A stretch of 64,000 nt of DNA from Streptomyces yatensis (GCF_018069625.1 NZ_CP072941.1:6696001-6760000), one strand, 5' to 3'; shown: positions 31,749-40,966, counted from the stretch's first letter. The notes: generated by a model not told the origin, from the sequence alone. Translations and numbers: made by a program.

Positions 31749-32123
31749 TCAGCCCCAGATCGCGTGGGCCAGCGCCGCACCCGCGAAGGCGGCGCCCACC
31801 CCGGCCACCACACTCAGCACCACATTCGCCACGGCCAAGAGCCGGGCGCCCTCCTCGGTCAGCCGCAGCGTCTCGTACGAGAACGTCGAGTACGTCGTCA
31901 GCGCCCCGCACAGCCCCGTGCCCAGCAGCAGTTGCACCCGCTGGGAGGCCGCCCCCTCCGCCGCCGCGCCGGTCAGCAGGCCCAGCACCAGACAGCCCAC
32001 CACATTGACCAGGAACGTGCCCCAGGGGAACACCGAGTCGTGCCGTGCCTGGACCGCGCGGTCGGTCAGATAGCGCAGCGGGGCACCGACCATCCCGCCC
32101 GCGATCACCAGCAGCCAGTTCAC
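31749..32123 (-). CDS. crcB: Fluoride ion channel subunit CrcB/Fluc
   Basis: 124 residues with four hydrophobic helices. Family signatures: [14 protein letters not shown] near the N terminus, [13 protein letters not shown], and [17 protein letters not shown]. The start is GTG (32121-32123) overlapping the TGA of the upstream DUF190 gene as GTGA. Fluc proteins export fluoride as dual-topology dimers. With the second crcB in the same operon, a heterodimer is likely. It is the last gene of the three-gene leftward operon. Confidence 0.93.
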   Translation of the reverse strand: MNWLLVIAGGMVGAPLRYLTDRAVQARHDSVFPWGTFLVNVVGCLVLGLLTGAAAEGAASQRVQLLLGTGLCGALTTYSTFSYETLRLTEEGARLLAVANVVLSVVAGVGAAFAGAALAHAIWG

Positions 32124-32479
32124 CGGGCCCTGCCCCGGGGGTGCACGATCTCGACCGGGTCGACGACCACGAGGCCGTCCCCCACGATCTCCTCCAGCTC
32201 GGGCAGGAAGGACCGCACCCGCTCCTCCGTATCGATCACCACGATGGCCATGGGCAGATCCTCGCCGAGCGACAGCAGCCGCGAGGTGTGGATCAGGGAC
32301 GAGGAGCCGTACCCCTCGACGCCGCGGAACACGCTCGCACCCGCGAGCCCCGCGCGATGGGCGCGGTGCACGATCTCGGCGGACAGCGGCCTGCGATGCC
32401 AGGTGTCGTTCTCGCCGATGAAGACGGTCAGCCGCAGCGCGGGCTCGCCGGTCACCGGACCCGCGGGCTCGCCGGTCAC
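32120..32479 (-). CDS. DUF190 protein in the fluoride channel operon
   Basis: 119 residues from GTG at 32479, which overlaps the TGA of the upstream crcB (GTGA). The core [18 protein letters not shown] followed by [20 protein letters not shown] is the DUF190 signature, a PII-like alpha/beta fold often encoded beside crcB. A 24-bp tandem duplication at the 5' end (32441-32464 and 32465-32488) repeats the start region and provides a second in-frame GTG at 32455. The overlap favours the upstream start. Its role in fluoride export is unknown. Confidence 0.88.
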   Translation of the reverse strand: MTGEPAGPVTGEPALRLTVFIGENDTWHRRPLSAEIVHRAHRAGLAGASVFRGVEGYGSSSLIHTSRLLSLGEDLPMAIVVIDTEERVRSFLPELEEIVGDGLVVVDPVEIVHPRGRAR

Positions 32480-32982
32480 CGGACCGCCCTCCCGCCGGGT
32501 CCGCCGCCGTACGAGCCCAGGACGTGCCGGGTCGCCGCCACGGCCGCCCATACGGCCGCCATCGCCAGCACGAGCGTCCCCGCCAGATAGGCGAACGCGA
32601 TCGCGAAACGGTCGTCCTGGACCAGCCGGGTGAAGTCCACGGCATACGTCGAGAAGGTGGTGAAGCCGCCGAGCACACCGGTGCCGAAGAAGGGCCGCAC
32701 CAGCCGATGGGCCGTCCACATCTCGGTGATCAGCACCAGGAAGACGCCGATGACCGCGCAGCCCACGGCGTTGACCAGCAGGATCGTCCAGGGGAAGGCG
32801 CTGGACGGGGTCGGCCACAGCAGCGACGCCCCGTAGCGTGCCGTCGCCCCGAGCGCGCCGCCCACCGCCACCACGCCCACCACGGGGCCCTGCCCCCGCC
32901 AGGGGTGGTGCCGGGCGGGCGGCGTCGGGCCGGTGTCGGGGTCGATGGGCTCGTCCACCACATCCGACCGTGAGCTGCCCAT
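32476..32982 (-). CDS. crcB: Fluoride ion channel subunit CrcB/Fluc, second copy with N-terminal extension
   Basis: 168 residues. About 30 polar residues ([20 protein letters not shown]) precede the channel domain: [46 protein letters not shown]. Four hydrophobic helices are present. It is the first gene of the operon crcB-DUF190-crcB. The ATG has no clear ribosome-binding site; TAGCCT lies a few bases upstream, so a leaderless start is possible. No fluoride riboswitch could be recognised in the 80 bases upstream. Confidence 0.92.
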   Translation of the reverse strand: MGSSRSDVVDEPIDPDTGPTPPARHHPWRGQGPVVGVVAVGGALGATARYGASLLWPTPSSAFPWTILLVNAVGCAVIGVFLVLITEMWTAHRLVRPFFGTGVLGGFTTFSTYAVDFTRLVQDDRFAIAFAYLAGTLVLAMAAVWAAVAATRHVLGSYGGGPGGRAVR

Positions 32983-33062
32983 AGGGATCAGGCTACGTCG
33001 TGACGCCGCCACCGGCCGACCTGGGAGGACGGCGAGGATGTACGGGAGCCCACGCGAGCCGG

Positions 33063-34094
33063 TCAGTGATCCCGGCGTGCCACGAAGTCGCACAGCGCGT
33101 GCAGAACCCGCGTCGCCGGCCCGTCCGGCAGCCCGTTCACCGCGGTCCGGGCGCGCAGCAGCCGGGCGTGCATCACCGTCCGCGCCTCCGCCAGCGCCCC
33201 GCAGCGGTGCAGCAGCGCGACGGCCCTGGGCAGCCCGGTGCCCTCCGGGCCCGCGGTGGCGGCGGTCAGCAGGGTGCGCAACTCGCCCGCCTCCGGCCGC
33301 TCGTCGGCCAGCGCCAGCAGCACCGGGAGGCTGGCGACGCCGATCGTCAGATCCTTGCCCTGTTCCTTCCCGGAGACCTCGGAGGTGGAGGTGATGTCGA
33401 GGATGTCGTCGGATATCTGGAAGGCGATTCCCAGATGTTCCCCGTATTCGGCGAGCGCCTGGACGACAGGCTCCGGGGCGCCCGTCCGGACCGCCCCGAG
33501 CTGCAGCGCCATGGCGATGAGCGAGGCCGACTTCCCCGCCACCACGGTGAAGTAGTGGGAGAGCGGATCGTCGTCGTCCGAGGGGCCGACGAGTTCCCGT
33601 ATCTGGCCCATGATCAGCCGATTGGTGACCTTGGACTGCAGTCGAATGGCTTCCGGGCCGAGTTCCGCGGCGAGCTGGGCCGCCTTCGACAGCAGCCAAT
33701 TGCCCGCGAGCACGGCGGTGGTGTTGCCCCAGCGGGCGTTGACGCTGGGCACTCCGCGCCGGGTGCGGGCCTGGTCCATGACGTCGTCGTGGTAGAGCGA
33801 GGCGACGTGCACCAGCTCGGCCAGGGTGGCGGCCTGCACGGCGGCGGAAGGGTCGCGCTCCCCGAACTCCGCGCCGACCAGCGCCAGAAGCGGGCGCAGC
33901 CGTTTTCCGCCGGGGCCGAAGAGATGTCCGGCGACTTCCGCGACACAAGGGTCCCGGGCCTCGGTGGCGAGAGCGCGCAGCTGCTCCTCCGAGGAATCCA
34001 TCCCGCGTTCCAGACGGGCCGTGAGCGCGGGGTCGCCGGTGGTGAGTTCCATGGCCATGGAGCCCTTGGGCTCGGTTGTGGCGGACGCGACCAT
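33063..34094 (-). CDS. Trans-polyprenyl diphosphate synthase
   Basis: 343 residues. Both Asp-rich motifs are present: [10 protein letters not shown] (first, DDxxD) and QISDDILD (second), along with GGKRLRP near the N terminus. The enzyme elongates isoprenyl diphosphates, and the family includes heptaprenyl/octaprenyl synthases for menaquinone and GGPP synthases. Chain length cannot be settled here. The ATG at 34094 is preceded by no good ribosome-binding site; MAMELTTG a few codons in is an alternative start. It is divergent from the MbtH-like gene. Confidence 0.9.
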   Translation of the reverse strand: MVASATTEPKGSMAMELTTGDPALTARLERGMDSSEEQLRALATEARDPCVAEVAGHLFGPGGKRLRPLLALVGAEFGERDPSAAVQAATLAELVHVASLYHDDVMDQARTRRGVPSVNARWGNTTAVLAGNWLLSKAAQLAAELGPEAIRLQSKVTNRLIMGQIRELVGPSDDDDPLSHYFTVVAGKSASLIAMALQLGAVRTGAPEPVVQALAEYGEHLGIAFQISDDILDITSTSEVSGKEQGKDLTIGVASLPVLLALADERPEAGELRTLLTAATAGPEGTGLPRAVALLHRCGALAEARTVMHARLLRARTAVNGLPDGPATRVLHALCDFVARRDH

Positions 34095-34262
34095 GGGGTG
34101 GACCGTAGGCGAGGGACATACCGGAACACAGAATTCCGTCAGGAAGGTGCCATTTCCTTGTCCCAGGCTTTTTCCCAGGCCCCCGGGGACCCCTCGGCGG
34201 GTGCCCGCTCCGGCCGGTACCGTCAAGCCTGTCGATGCCGACCGCGAGCGAGGAGAACAGCG

Positions 34263-34481
34263 ATGAGCAACCCCTTCGAGAACCCCGACGGCCGCTATTT
34301 CGTGCTCGTCAACGAGGAGGGGCAGCACTCCCTGTGGCCGGCCTTCGCCGAGGTCCCCGCGGGCTGGACGGTCGCCCACGGCGAGGCCGACCGCCAGGCG
34401 TGCCTGGACTACGTCAACGAGCACTGGACCGATATGCGGCCCAAGAGCCTGATCACCGCGATGGACGACACCTCGGCCTGA
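34263..34481 (+). CDS. MbtH-like protein, not next to an NRPS
   Basis: 72 residues with the full MbtH signature: [33 protein letters not shown] and [16 protein letters not shown] stands eight bases before the ATG. MbtH proteins bind and activate NRPS adenylation domains, normally from within the NRPS cluster. Here the neighbours are a polyprenyl synthase and an alcohol dehydrogenase, so it must act on a distant NRPS or be a leftover. Confidence 0.95.
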   Translation: MSNPFENPDGRYFVLVNEEGQHSLWPAFAEVPAGWTVAHGEADRQACLDYVNEHWTDMRPKSLITAMDDTSA

Positions 34482-34594
34482 CCGCATCCGCACGCGGTTG
34501 GCAGTTTCCGGCCATATCTCTTCCCTTTTGGCGCCGCATGGCCTGAACGCGTGCCTTACGGTCGCCGCGGGCCCCACGGCGTTACGTTGACGGT

Positions 34595-35620
34595 GTGACG
34601 ACGGACGCGAACGCCGACCTCCCGGCGACCATGCGGGCATGGGTGGTCCCCGCCCCGGGCCGGATCGAGCAGGTGGAGCTGCCGGTGCCACGGCCGGCGG
34701 AGGACGAACTGCTGATCCGGGTCCGGGCCTGCGGAGTGTGCCGCACCGATCTGCATGTCCGCGACGGCGACCTGCCCCCGCACCGCAGCCCCGTCGTCCC
34801 CGGCCACGAGGCCGTCGGCGAGGTCGTCGCGGCGGGCTCGCGGGCGCACGGCCCCGGCCCCGGAACCCGGCTCGGCGTCCCCTGGCTGCGGCGCACCTGC
34901 GGCCGCTGCCGCTACTGCCTCCGGGGCCAGGAGAACCTGTGCCCGTCCTCGGAGTACACCGGCTGGGACGCGGACGGCGGCTATGCCGAGTACGTCACCG
35001 TACCGGCGGCCTATGCCTATGAGCTGCCCTCCGGCTACACCGACGAGGAGCTCGCCCCGCTGCTGTGCGCCGGCATCATCGGCTACCGCGCCCTGCGCCG
35101 CGCCGACCTCCCACCGGGCGGCCGGCTCGGCATCTACGGCTTCGGCGGCTCCGCCCACCTCACCGCCCAGGTCGCCATCGCCCAGGGCGCCGTCGTCCAC
35201 GTCCTGACCCGCTCACCCGCCGCCCAGACCCTCGCCCTGGAGCTCGGCGCCGCCTCCGCGAAGGACTCGTACGACCGCCCGCCCGAGCCCCTGGACGCCG
35301 CCATCCTCTTCGCCCCGGTGGGCCAACTGGTCCCGGTCGCCCTGGAGGCCCTGGACGCCGGCGGCACGCTGAGCATCGCCGGGATCTACCTCTCGGACAT
35401 CCCGTCCCTTGACTACGACCGCCACCTCTTCCGCGAACGCACCATGCGCAGCGTCACCGCCAACACCCGCGAGGACGGGCGCGAATTCCTCGCCGCGGCC
35501 GCCGAGGACCGCATCAGCGCCACGATCACCCCGTACCCCTTCGACCGGGCGGACGCCGCCCTCGACGACCTCGCCGCCGACCGCGTCAACGGGGTGGCGG
35601 TCCTGACGATGCCGCGCTGA
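34595..35620 (+). CDS. Zinc-dependent alcohol dehydrogenase
   Basis: 341 residues of the medium-chain dehydrogenase family. Catalytic zinc ligands are in [10 protein letters not shown] and GHEAVGEV. The four structural-zinc cysteines are in [17 protein letters not shown]. The Rossmann motif is [10 protein letters not shown]. It resembles the AdhP/AdhA group that oxidises primary alcohols with NAD. The start is GTG 34595; TACGTT a few bases before and the absence of a ribosome-binding site suggest a leaderless message. No operon partner follows. Confidence 0.93.
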   Translation: MTTDANADLPATMRAWVVPAPGRIEQVELPVPRPAEDELLIRVRACGVCRTDLHVRDGDLPPHRSPVVPGHEAVGEVVAAGSRAHGPGPGTRLGVPWLRRTCGRCRYCLRGQENLCPSSEYTGWDADGGYAEYVTVPAAYAYELPSGYTDEELAPLLCAGIIGYRALRRADLPPGGRLGIYGFGGSAHLTAQVAIAQGAVVHVLTRSPAAQTLALELGAASAKDSYDRPPEPLDAAILFAPVGQLVPVALEALDAGGTLSIAGIYLSDIPSLDYDRHLFRERTMRSVTANTREDGREFLAAAAEDRISATITPYPFDRADAALDDLAADRVNGVAVLTMPR

Positions 35621-35986
35621 GCGCTCCGCGGGAAGTGCCGCGAGGTGCGGTCGTGCATCCGCGGCTGTGTCGTGGCCGGCACGCGGCGGAGCCGCAGTCG
35701 AACCAGCCGCGGCGGAGCCGCATATCAGCACAGCCCCGCGCCCCTTCGCGGCGCACCCGAACCGCACCGGACTTCATCGAGGCCGCTCAGCGCGAGGGGC
35801 CCGGCGCGCCGCGACATGGCGCTGACGCCTGGCGAAGCGGCCCCCCGGCGGCTCGGCGGGTAGCCCCGGCAGCTTGCGCGTACCCGGCAGCTTGGCGCGT
35901 ACCCGGCAGCTCGGCGAGTACCTGGGCTAGTGGCCCCGGCACCTGGGCGCGTGGCCCCCGCACCTCGGTGAGCGGCCCCGGCGTCG
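35621..35986. repeat. Intergenic region of dispersed and tandem repeats
   Basis: No gene is seen in these 366 bases. GCGGCGGAGCCGCA occurs twice (35683-35696 and 35709-35722), the second extended to GCGGCGGAGCCGCATATC, identical to a run inside the first PKS gene at 4516. From 35866 to 35921 there are three 18-19 bp tandem units (CCGGCAGCTTGCGCGTAC and variants), followed by degenerate GGCCCCGGCACCT words to about 35980. The region separates the alcohol dehydrogenase from the convergent VOC gene. Confidence 0.8.
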
Positions 35987-36397
35987 TCAGGAATTCGACC
36001 AGCCCCGCCGACAGAGCACCAGGCGGTAGCCGTCGGGATCCTCGATGGTGACGCCCCATTCGTTCCAGTACGGGTTGGGGGAGAGCACGCGGGTGCCGCC
36101 GTACTCGGTGAGGCGGGCCACCAGGTCCTCCGGGACCGGTTCGTCGAGGTAGATCACCAGGAGATCCTCCTCGGTCGGCCGGGGTTCGACCGGGTGGGCC
36201 GCCTCGTGGACGAGCTCCAGGTGCCAGGAGGCGTCCGGCCAGCCCACCATCAGCAGGTCGTGTTCCCCGGCCCGGTCGCCGCCCTCGATCCGGTACACCA
36301 CGCTCAACCCCAGCCCACCGCACCAGAAGCGCTCCGCCGCCGCGAGGTCGCGCGAGGGGCGGGCGATACGAATGTGGCTCTGACCGTCGGCGGGCAT
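35987..36397 (-). CDS. VOC (glyoxalase/bleomycin-resistance fold) family protein
   Basis: 136 residues with two beta-alpha-beta-beta-beta modules: HIRIARPSRDLAAAERFWCG opens the first, and WGVTIEDPDGYRLVLC closes the second. Conserved His and Glu positions fit a metal-binding VOC protein. The substrate is not predictable. It ends close to a repeat-rich spacer. Confidence 0.88.
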   Translation of the reverse strand: MPADGQSHIRIARPSRDLAAAERFWCGGLGLSVVYRIEGGDRAGEHDLLMVGWPDASWHLELVHEAAHPVEPRPTEEDLLVIYLDEPVPEDLVARLTEYGGTRVLSPNPYWNEWGVTIEDPDGYRLVLCRRGWSNS

Positions 36398-36529
36398 GGG
36401 GTCTCCTACGTCGTGAGGAACACATCGACGGCACCGTGACCGCCGGGCAGCGCCCCACAGCGTAGGGACGGGCCCGCCCCCGGAGCATCGGCCTTTCGCC
36501 GGGCTGTCCCACGGCCGTGGGACCTACGA

Positions 36530-36625
36530 CCATGAGCCGGACGTCGGACCGGCCGTCGGGCCGGACATCGGACCGGACGTCGGACCGGACGTCGGGCCGG
36601 CCGTTCGGGCCGGCAGTCGGACCGG
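36530..36625. repeat. Imperfect 10-bp GGAC(G/C)TCGGACC-type tandem repeat
   Basis: Words such as CGGACCGGACGTCGG and GTCGGGCCGG recur about eight times in 95 bases just downstream of the small membrane protein gene and upstream of the VOC gene. No coding frame is convincing. Function unknown. Confidence 0.7.
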
Positions 36626-36632
36626 CCCTCGC

Positions 36633-37055
36633 TCAATCCGGCGGCCCCGGCCGGCGGCCGAGCGGGGAGATGCGGCGGTACCCCGCCCGGGCGTTGACGA
36701 TTCGGGCGAGCGCGGTGCCCGCGACGGCCGCCGCCAGGAGGCAGGCGAGCCAGCGGGCGTCGCGATCGACCGCCCAGGAGAGATGGCCCGCGGGCGGAAT
36801 GGCGAAGCCGTTGAGGAACAGCCAGCACAGCGCCGCCGTACCGGGCGCCGCGACAAAACGTGCGCACAGCCCCAGCAGGGCGGCCAGCAGCGAGAGCCCG
36901 ATCAGGGCGAACACCGGGCGGCCGTGGCCGCCGAGGAAGTTCAGGGTTGCGACCAGCACCAGCGCACCGAGGAAGGCCCCGCCCCAGATGACGGGAGTGG
37001 CGACCGGATCGGGAACCGGTCTGATGCCTGTGCTGAGCCGCCTCCACTCAATCAT
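36633..37055 (-). CDS. Small membrane protein of unknown function
   Basis: 140 residues, starting at the ATG at 37055 with AGGAGG nine bases upstream (37065-37070); two further in-frame ATGs upstream lack this spacing. Four hydrophobic segments (WGGAFLGALVLVATLNFL, FALIGLSLLAALLGLCARF, ALCWLFLNGFAI, LACLLAAAVAGTALARIV) suggest a four-helix inner-membrane protein. The C terminus is basic. I do not recognise a family. The antiporter pair next door is transcribed divergently. Confidence 0.78.
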   Translation of the reverse strand: MIEWRRLSTGIRPVPDPVATPVIWGGAFLGALVLVATLNFLGGHGRPVFALIGLSLLAALLGLCARFVAAPGTAALCWLFLNGFAIPPAGHLSWAVDRDARWLACLLAAAVAGTALARIVNARAGYRRISPLGRRPGPPD

Positions 37056-37219
37056 GGGCACCATCCTCCTCCGGGCAACCATCCTCCTCGCCTGTCGATG
37101 GCCGCCCCACCCTCATGCGGTCGGCATCGTCCCATCACACCCTCACCCACCGGCCCTCATTACCAATTCTTTGCCATTCGTTAGGGTGGCACGAGACTCG
37201 AGCGACGAGAGGGATGATT

Positions 37220-37705
37220 GTGGGCGCTCCGCGGATGAGCAGTACGCCATTGCCCGGCATCGGGGTTCGCTACGACCTGACGACACGAGAAAACCGGCTG
37301 CTGTCGGTTATCGCGCACCGCGACGGAGACCGGACGCTGAGTGCGTACCGGAAGGAGGATCCCGATGAGTGTGCCCTGTCCACCAGGCTGACCGCGGGGG
37401 AAGCGGAAGCGCTGGTCGGGGTCCTGATGCCAAGCCATCACAGCCCGAACCTGCTTTCCACCACCGAGCTGGGGCTGGTGGCCGAGCGGATCGAGCTCGC
37501 GTCCACGTCGTACTGGAACGGGCGGGTGCTGGGCGAGACGCGGATGCGGACCGAGACCGGCGTCTCGATCGTGGCCGTGCTGCGCAGGGCAGAGGCGATC
37601 CCCTCCCCGACCCCCGACTTCCGGCTGGCCGGTGGGGACGAGCTGATCGTGATCGGTACCCGCGAGGGCGTGGAGTCGGCCGCGGCGATACTCGGGCGGG
37701 TGTAG
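37220..37705 (+). CDS. Cation/proton antiporter regulatory subunit (TrkA-C domain, KhtT-like)
   Basis: 161 residues from GTG at 37220, six bases after GAGAGGG; ATG at 37214 and ATG at 37235 are alternatives. The C-terminal half (residues about 80-161: TELGLVAERIELASTSYWNG through GDELIVIGTREGVESAA) is an RCK-C/TrkA-C ligand-binding domain. It lies four bases before a CPA2 antiporter gene. The pair resembles KhtT-KhtU of Bacillus, where the TrkA-C protein gates K+/H+ exchange. Confidence 0.88.
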   Translation: MGAPRMSSTPLPGIGVRYDLTTRENRLLSVIAHRDGDRTLSAYRKEDPDECALSTRLTAGEAEALVGVLMPSHHSPNLLSTTELGLVAERIELASTSYWNGRVLGETRMRTETGVSIVAVLRRAEAIPSPTPDFRLAGGDELIVIGTREGVESAAAILGRV

Positions 37706-37709
37706 GCCC

Positions 37710-39008
37710 ATGCATTCGTCTGCCGTCTTTCTGATCGAGTTCGGCGCGGTCATCCTGGGCCTGGGGCTGCTGGGGCGGCTGGCCGGACGGCTTCAGTTCT
37801 CCCCGATCCCGCTGTATCTGCTGGCCGGACTGGCCTTCGGCGAGGGCGGGCTGCTGCCGCTGGGGACCAGCGAGGAGTTCGTCGCGACCGGCGCCGAGAT
37901 CGGCGTCATCCTCCTGCTGCTGATGCTCGGCCTGGAGTACACCGCCAGCGATCTGGTCAGCAATCTCAAGACCCAGTACCGGGCCGGGCTCGTCGACGCG
38001 GTGCTCAACGCGCTGCCGGGCGCCGTCATGGCCCTGCTGCTGGGATGGGGGCTGGTGGCCGCCGTGGTGCTGGCCGGCGTCACCTGGATCTCCTCCTCCG
38101 GCGTCATCGCCAAGGTCCTCGGCGATCTGGGCCGGCTCGGCAACCGCGAGACCCCGGTGATCCTGAGCATCCTGGTCCTCGAGGACCTGGCGATGGCCGT
38201 CTATCTGCCGATCGTCACCGCCCTGCTGGCCGGTGCGGGCCTGGCGGCGGGCAGCGTCACCCTGGCCATCGCCCTCGGTGTGGCCGGTCTGGTGCTGTTC
38301 CTGGCCGTCCGCTACGGCCGCCACATCTCCCGTTTCGTCTCCAGTGACGACCCCGAGAAGCTGCTGCTGGTGGTGCTCGGGCTGACGCTGCTGGTGGCGG
38401 GGATCGCCCAGCAGCTCCAGGTGTCGGCGGCCGTCGGTGCGTTCCTGGTGGGCATCGCCCTGTCCGGGGAGGTCGCCGAGGGCACCCATCACCTGCTCAG
38501 CCCGCTGCGAGATCTCTTCGCCGCCGTCTTCTTCGTCTTCTTCGGCTTGCACACGGATCCGGCCAGCATCCCCCCGGTGCTGCTGCCCGCCATGACGCTG
38601 GCCGTCCTCACCGCCAGTACGAAGATCGCCACCGGCTACTGGGCGGCGCGGCGGGCCGGCATCTCCGAACGGGGCCGCTGGCGGGCCGGCGGCACGCTGG
38701 TGGCCCGGGGCGAGTTCTCGATCGTCATCGCGGGACTCGCCGTCACCGCCGGTATCGAACCCTCGCTGGGACCGCTGGCCACGGCGTACGTGCTGATCCT
38801 GGTCGTCCTCGGCCCGCTCACCGCCCGCTGGACGGAGCCCGTCGCCCGGCGGGTCACGGCCCGGCTGGCGGCGCGCCGCGAGTCCGCTCCGGCGCCGGCG
38901 ACGGCTGAGGGTGGGGGTGTGGCCGGGGCCGAGAACGGGGGCGATCGCGTGGCGGAGGAGCCGCGGGAGACGGTGGACGACCCCGATGCCGTGGGGCGCC
39001 GTTCCTAG
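37710..39008 (+). CDS. Cation/proton antiporter, CPA2 family (KhtU/KefB-like)
   Basis: 432 residues with about twelve hydrophobic helices. The family segment LLLLMLGLEYTASDL is present, as is SSSGVIAKVLGDLGRLGN with the transport-site region after it (SILVLEDLAMAVYLP). The last 45 residues are polar. It exchanges K+ or Na+ for protons across the inner membrane. Four bases separate it from its TrkA-C regulator gene, so the two are one operon. Confidence 0.92.
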   Translation: MHSSAVFLIEFGAVILGLGLLGRLAGRLQFSPIPLYLLAGLAFGEGGLLPLGTSEEFVATGAEIGVILLLLMLGLEYTASDLVSNLKTQYRAGLVDAVLNALPGAVMALLLGWGLVAAVVLAGVTWISSSGVIAKVLGDLGRLGNRETPVILSILVLEDLAMAVYLPIVTALLAGAGLAAGSVTLAIALGVAGLVLFLAVRYGRHISRFVSSDDPEKLLLVVLGLTLLVAGIAQQLQVSAAVGAFLVGIALSGEVAEGTHHLLSPLRDLFAAVFFVFFGLHTDPASIPPVLLPAMTLAVLTASTKIATGYWAARRAGISERGRWRAGGTLVARGEFSIVIAGLAVTAGIEPSLGPLATAYVLILVVLGPLTARWTEPVARRVTARLAARRESAPAPATAEGGGVAGAENGGDRVAEEPRETVDDPDAVGRRS

Positions 39009-39066
39009 CCGTTTACGGGTGGTGCACCGGAAGGGCCGTGGGGGATCCGCGGCCCTTCCGCGCGTC

Positions 39067-40179
39067 TCAGCCCTGGTCCGCTTCCCCGCGCCCCGGGTCC
39101 CTCACGTCTTTGAGGTCCCTCAAGTCCGCTAAGTCGTCTAAGTCTGCTAAATCCCCTAAGCCCTCTAAGCCCTCTAAGTTCCCTAACGCGTCGCCGAGCC
39201 CGGCCGCGACCATGCCGCCCGCGCCCCCGGCCGCCGTACCGGCCGTGATGCCCGAGGGGACCGCCCCGGCGCGGGGCGTGTGGGCGGTGCGCGCCTCGAT
39301 GAGCGCCTGGATCCAGGAGTCGACCTCGGCGGTCCAGTCGCGATGATCGAGGTCCTCATGGCTCACGGTGTGGCGGCCGAGGGCGGCAGGGTCACCGGGG
39401 AGGCGCTTGCCGGGGGAGGACGGTCCGGCGAGGGACCCGCCGGAGAAGGGCCCGGCGGGGGAGGACTCGCCGGAGGAAGACCGGGCGGGGGAGGGCTCGC
39501 CAGGGGAGGGCGCGCCGGAGAAGGGCCGGCCGCGCTTGCCGGCCTCCAGGACGACCCCCATGCCGTCGGGGCCGGTGAGAAGGGTCAGCGCGAGCTCGTT
39601 CATGTCGTCGAGGTACCGCGGGCCGGGGGTGAGCTCGATCTCCTGGTGGAAGGGGAGCGTCTGCCCGGTGCCGGTGATATGGCCGAGCCGCAGATCGGCG
39701 GCGATGAGGCCGAAGCCGAGCCGCCCCAGCGCCCCCAGCACGGCTTCCTGGACCGGCAGCGGGCGCACGATCAGCGGTTCCGGATCGCCGTGGTCCGTAG
39801 CGCCCGCCGACGCGAGCTCGATCCGGATGCCCAGGACGATGCCCAGCGGCTGCCCGGAGAGCTCGGTGAGCGGGGTTTCCCACGGTATGTGCAGGGTGAA
39901 CGGAACGTCTCTGTGCTCTCTCGTGTCGAGCCGGAACCCCCCGCTGAGCCGGAGGCGGTCGAAGACCACGCCGCCCGCGCGCTCCTCGCCGCCGTGCCCG
40001 GCCTCGACCCAGGCGACCAGCTCCAGTGCGAGGTGCTCGATATCGCGGGCCCGGCCGCCGCCCCGGAGGCGCACTTGCCCCCGCACCACCCCACCGGGGC
40101 GCACCGGCTCCCGGTCCAGGACCGTGTCCACGACGGGTCCGCCGACCCCGAGCGAGCCGAGCACTCGTTTGAACACCAT
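39067..40179 (-). CDS. Spo0M-like sporulation control protein with low-complexity C-terminal half
   Basis: 370 residues from ATG at 40179, with GAAGGAG nine bases upstream. Residues 1-245 are an arrestin-like Spo0M domain (MVFKRVLGSLGVGGPVVDTV, ending PRYLDDMNELALTLL). A Ser/Pro/Gly-rich segment follows (GEPSPARSSSGESSPAGPFS), then a short helix, then a terminal run with a three-residue Leu period (NLEGLEGLGDLADLDDLADL). Spo0M proteins affect sporulation and development in Bacillus and Streptomyces. The tripeptide run is encoded by a 9-bp tandem repeat. Confidence 0.88.
   Translation of the reverse strand: MVFKRVLGSLGVGGPVVDTVLDREPVRPGGVVRGQVRLRGGGRARDIEHLALELVAWVEAGHGGEERAGGVVFDRLRLSGGFRLDTREHRDVPFTLHIPWETPLTELSGQPLGIVLGIRIELASAGATDHGDPEPLIVRPLPVQEAVLGALGRLGFGLIAADLRLGHITGTGQTLPFHQEIELTPGPRYLDDMNELALTLLTGPDGMGVVLEAGKRGRPFSGAPSPGEPSPARSSSGESSPAGPFSGGSLAGPSSPGKRLPGDPAALGRHTVSHEDLDHRDWTAEVDSWIQALIEARTAHTPRAGAVPSGITAGTAAGGAGGMVAAGLGDALGNLEGLEGLGDLADLDDLADLRDLKDVRDPGRGEADQG
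39119..39190. repeat. 9-bp tandem repeat encoding a Leu-x-x tail of the Spo0M-like protein
   Basis: About eight imperfect 9-base units of the form YCTAAGYCC (CCTAAGCCC, TCTAAGCCC, TCTAAGTTC) lie in frame within the last 45 codons of the gene on the minus strand. They encode residues repeating as Asp/Gly-Leu-x. Confidence 0.85.
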
Positions 40180-40671
40180 CGCGGCGTCCACTCCTTCACT
40201 GTCACTGGGTTCGTTCTCTGTTCCGTGGGGGCATGCGTGGAACGAATGGGATGGTAAAGGGATTCCCATGTATGGCTTCTGGGCTGGCAAAACCGGCCGG
40301 GGATGGTGCGGCCCCGACCGCCGCCGTTCGCGACGGCCCAGCTCAGATGCCCTTCGGCGGGCCTCTCGTCCGGTCGAACGTTTTTCGGAATCCGTTCGGC
40401 CGGACCCGGTGCCACCCTTCCGGGTGACCCGGATCGGGCGGGAAAAACGGTCCGCTTCCACCAACGCCCGCCCGCGCAGAGCCATCTGATTGGGGCCTCC
40501 GGCCACGGGTAACCGGGGGTCGATCCTGGGCCCACGACGGGCGGGTGCCGTGCGGAGGGCGGAGTATGTCCGCAGAGGCATGTGCCCCGATGTGGGGCCG
40601 CCTGCGTGGGGCGCTGTGTAGGCCGCCTGGGGCGCCTGTTCATCCTCAATGCCGGAAGACAGGAGGAACCG
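40180..40671. other. Intergenic region, no gene recognised
   Basis: 492 bases between the leftward Spo0M-like gene and the rightward SRPBCC remnant. Only short imperfect inverted repeats are seen (for example GTTCC...GGAAC near 40218-40241 by the Spo0M promoter side). The leftward Spo0M promoter must lie here. Nothing else stands out. Confidence 0.5.
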
Positions 40672-40966
40672 ATGTCACGTGTGCGTCGGGTGAGATCGGC
40701 GCTGCTCAGCGCCGCGGCGATCGTCGTGAGCGCGGGGATCCGGCGATGGCGGCACAGGCCGTCGCGGATGGCCCGGCTGGCCGAGGCCCGGAACGGCGGC
40801 CGATAGCAGACGGTCACCGTCAACCGGCCGCCCACGGACGTATGGGCCGAAGCGCTGCCGGAGCCGCTGGAGCGCTACGGGGACCGCGCTGCGCGAGGCG
40901 AAGTCCCGGCTGGAGGCGGGAAAGACGGCATGGACAAAGCCACAGCCATCAGGGCGGCACAGATAA
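40672..40966 (+). pseudogene. Remnant of a small SRPBCC (START-like) family gene
   Basis: AGGAGG precedes an ATG that opens MSRVRRVRSALLSAAAIVVS, continuing to ARNGGR and a TAG at 40804-40806. Directly after the TAG the same frame reads QTVTVNRPPTDVWAEALPEP, the opening strand of SRPBCC proteins (usually I-T-V-NRP-xx-V). A few codons later a shifted frame gives ALREAKSRLEAGKTAW and TKPQPSGR, like the family's C terminus. The middle of the domain is missing. The gene appears decayed by a stop codon and an internal deletion. Alternatively only a 44-residue peptide is made. Confidence 0.5.
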
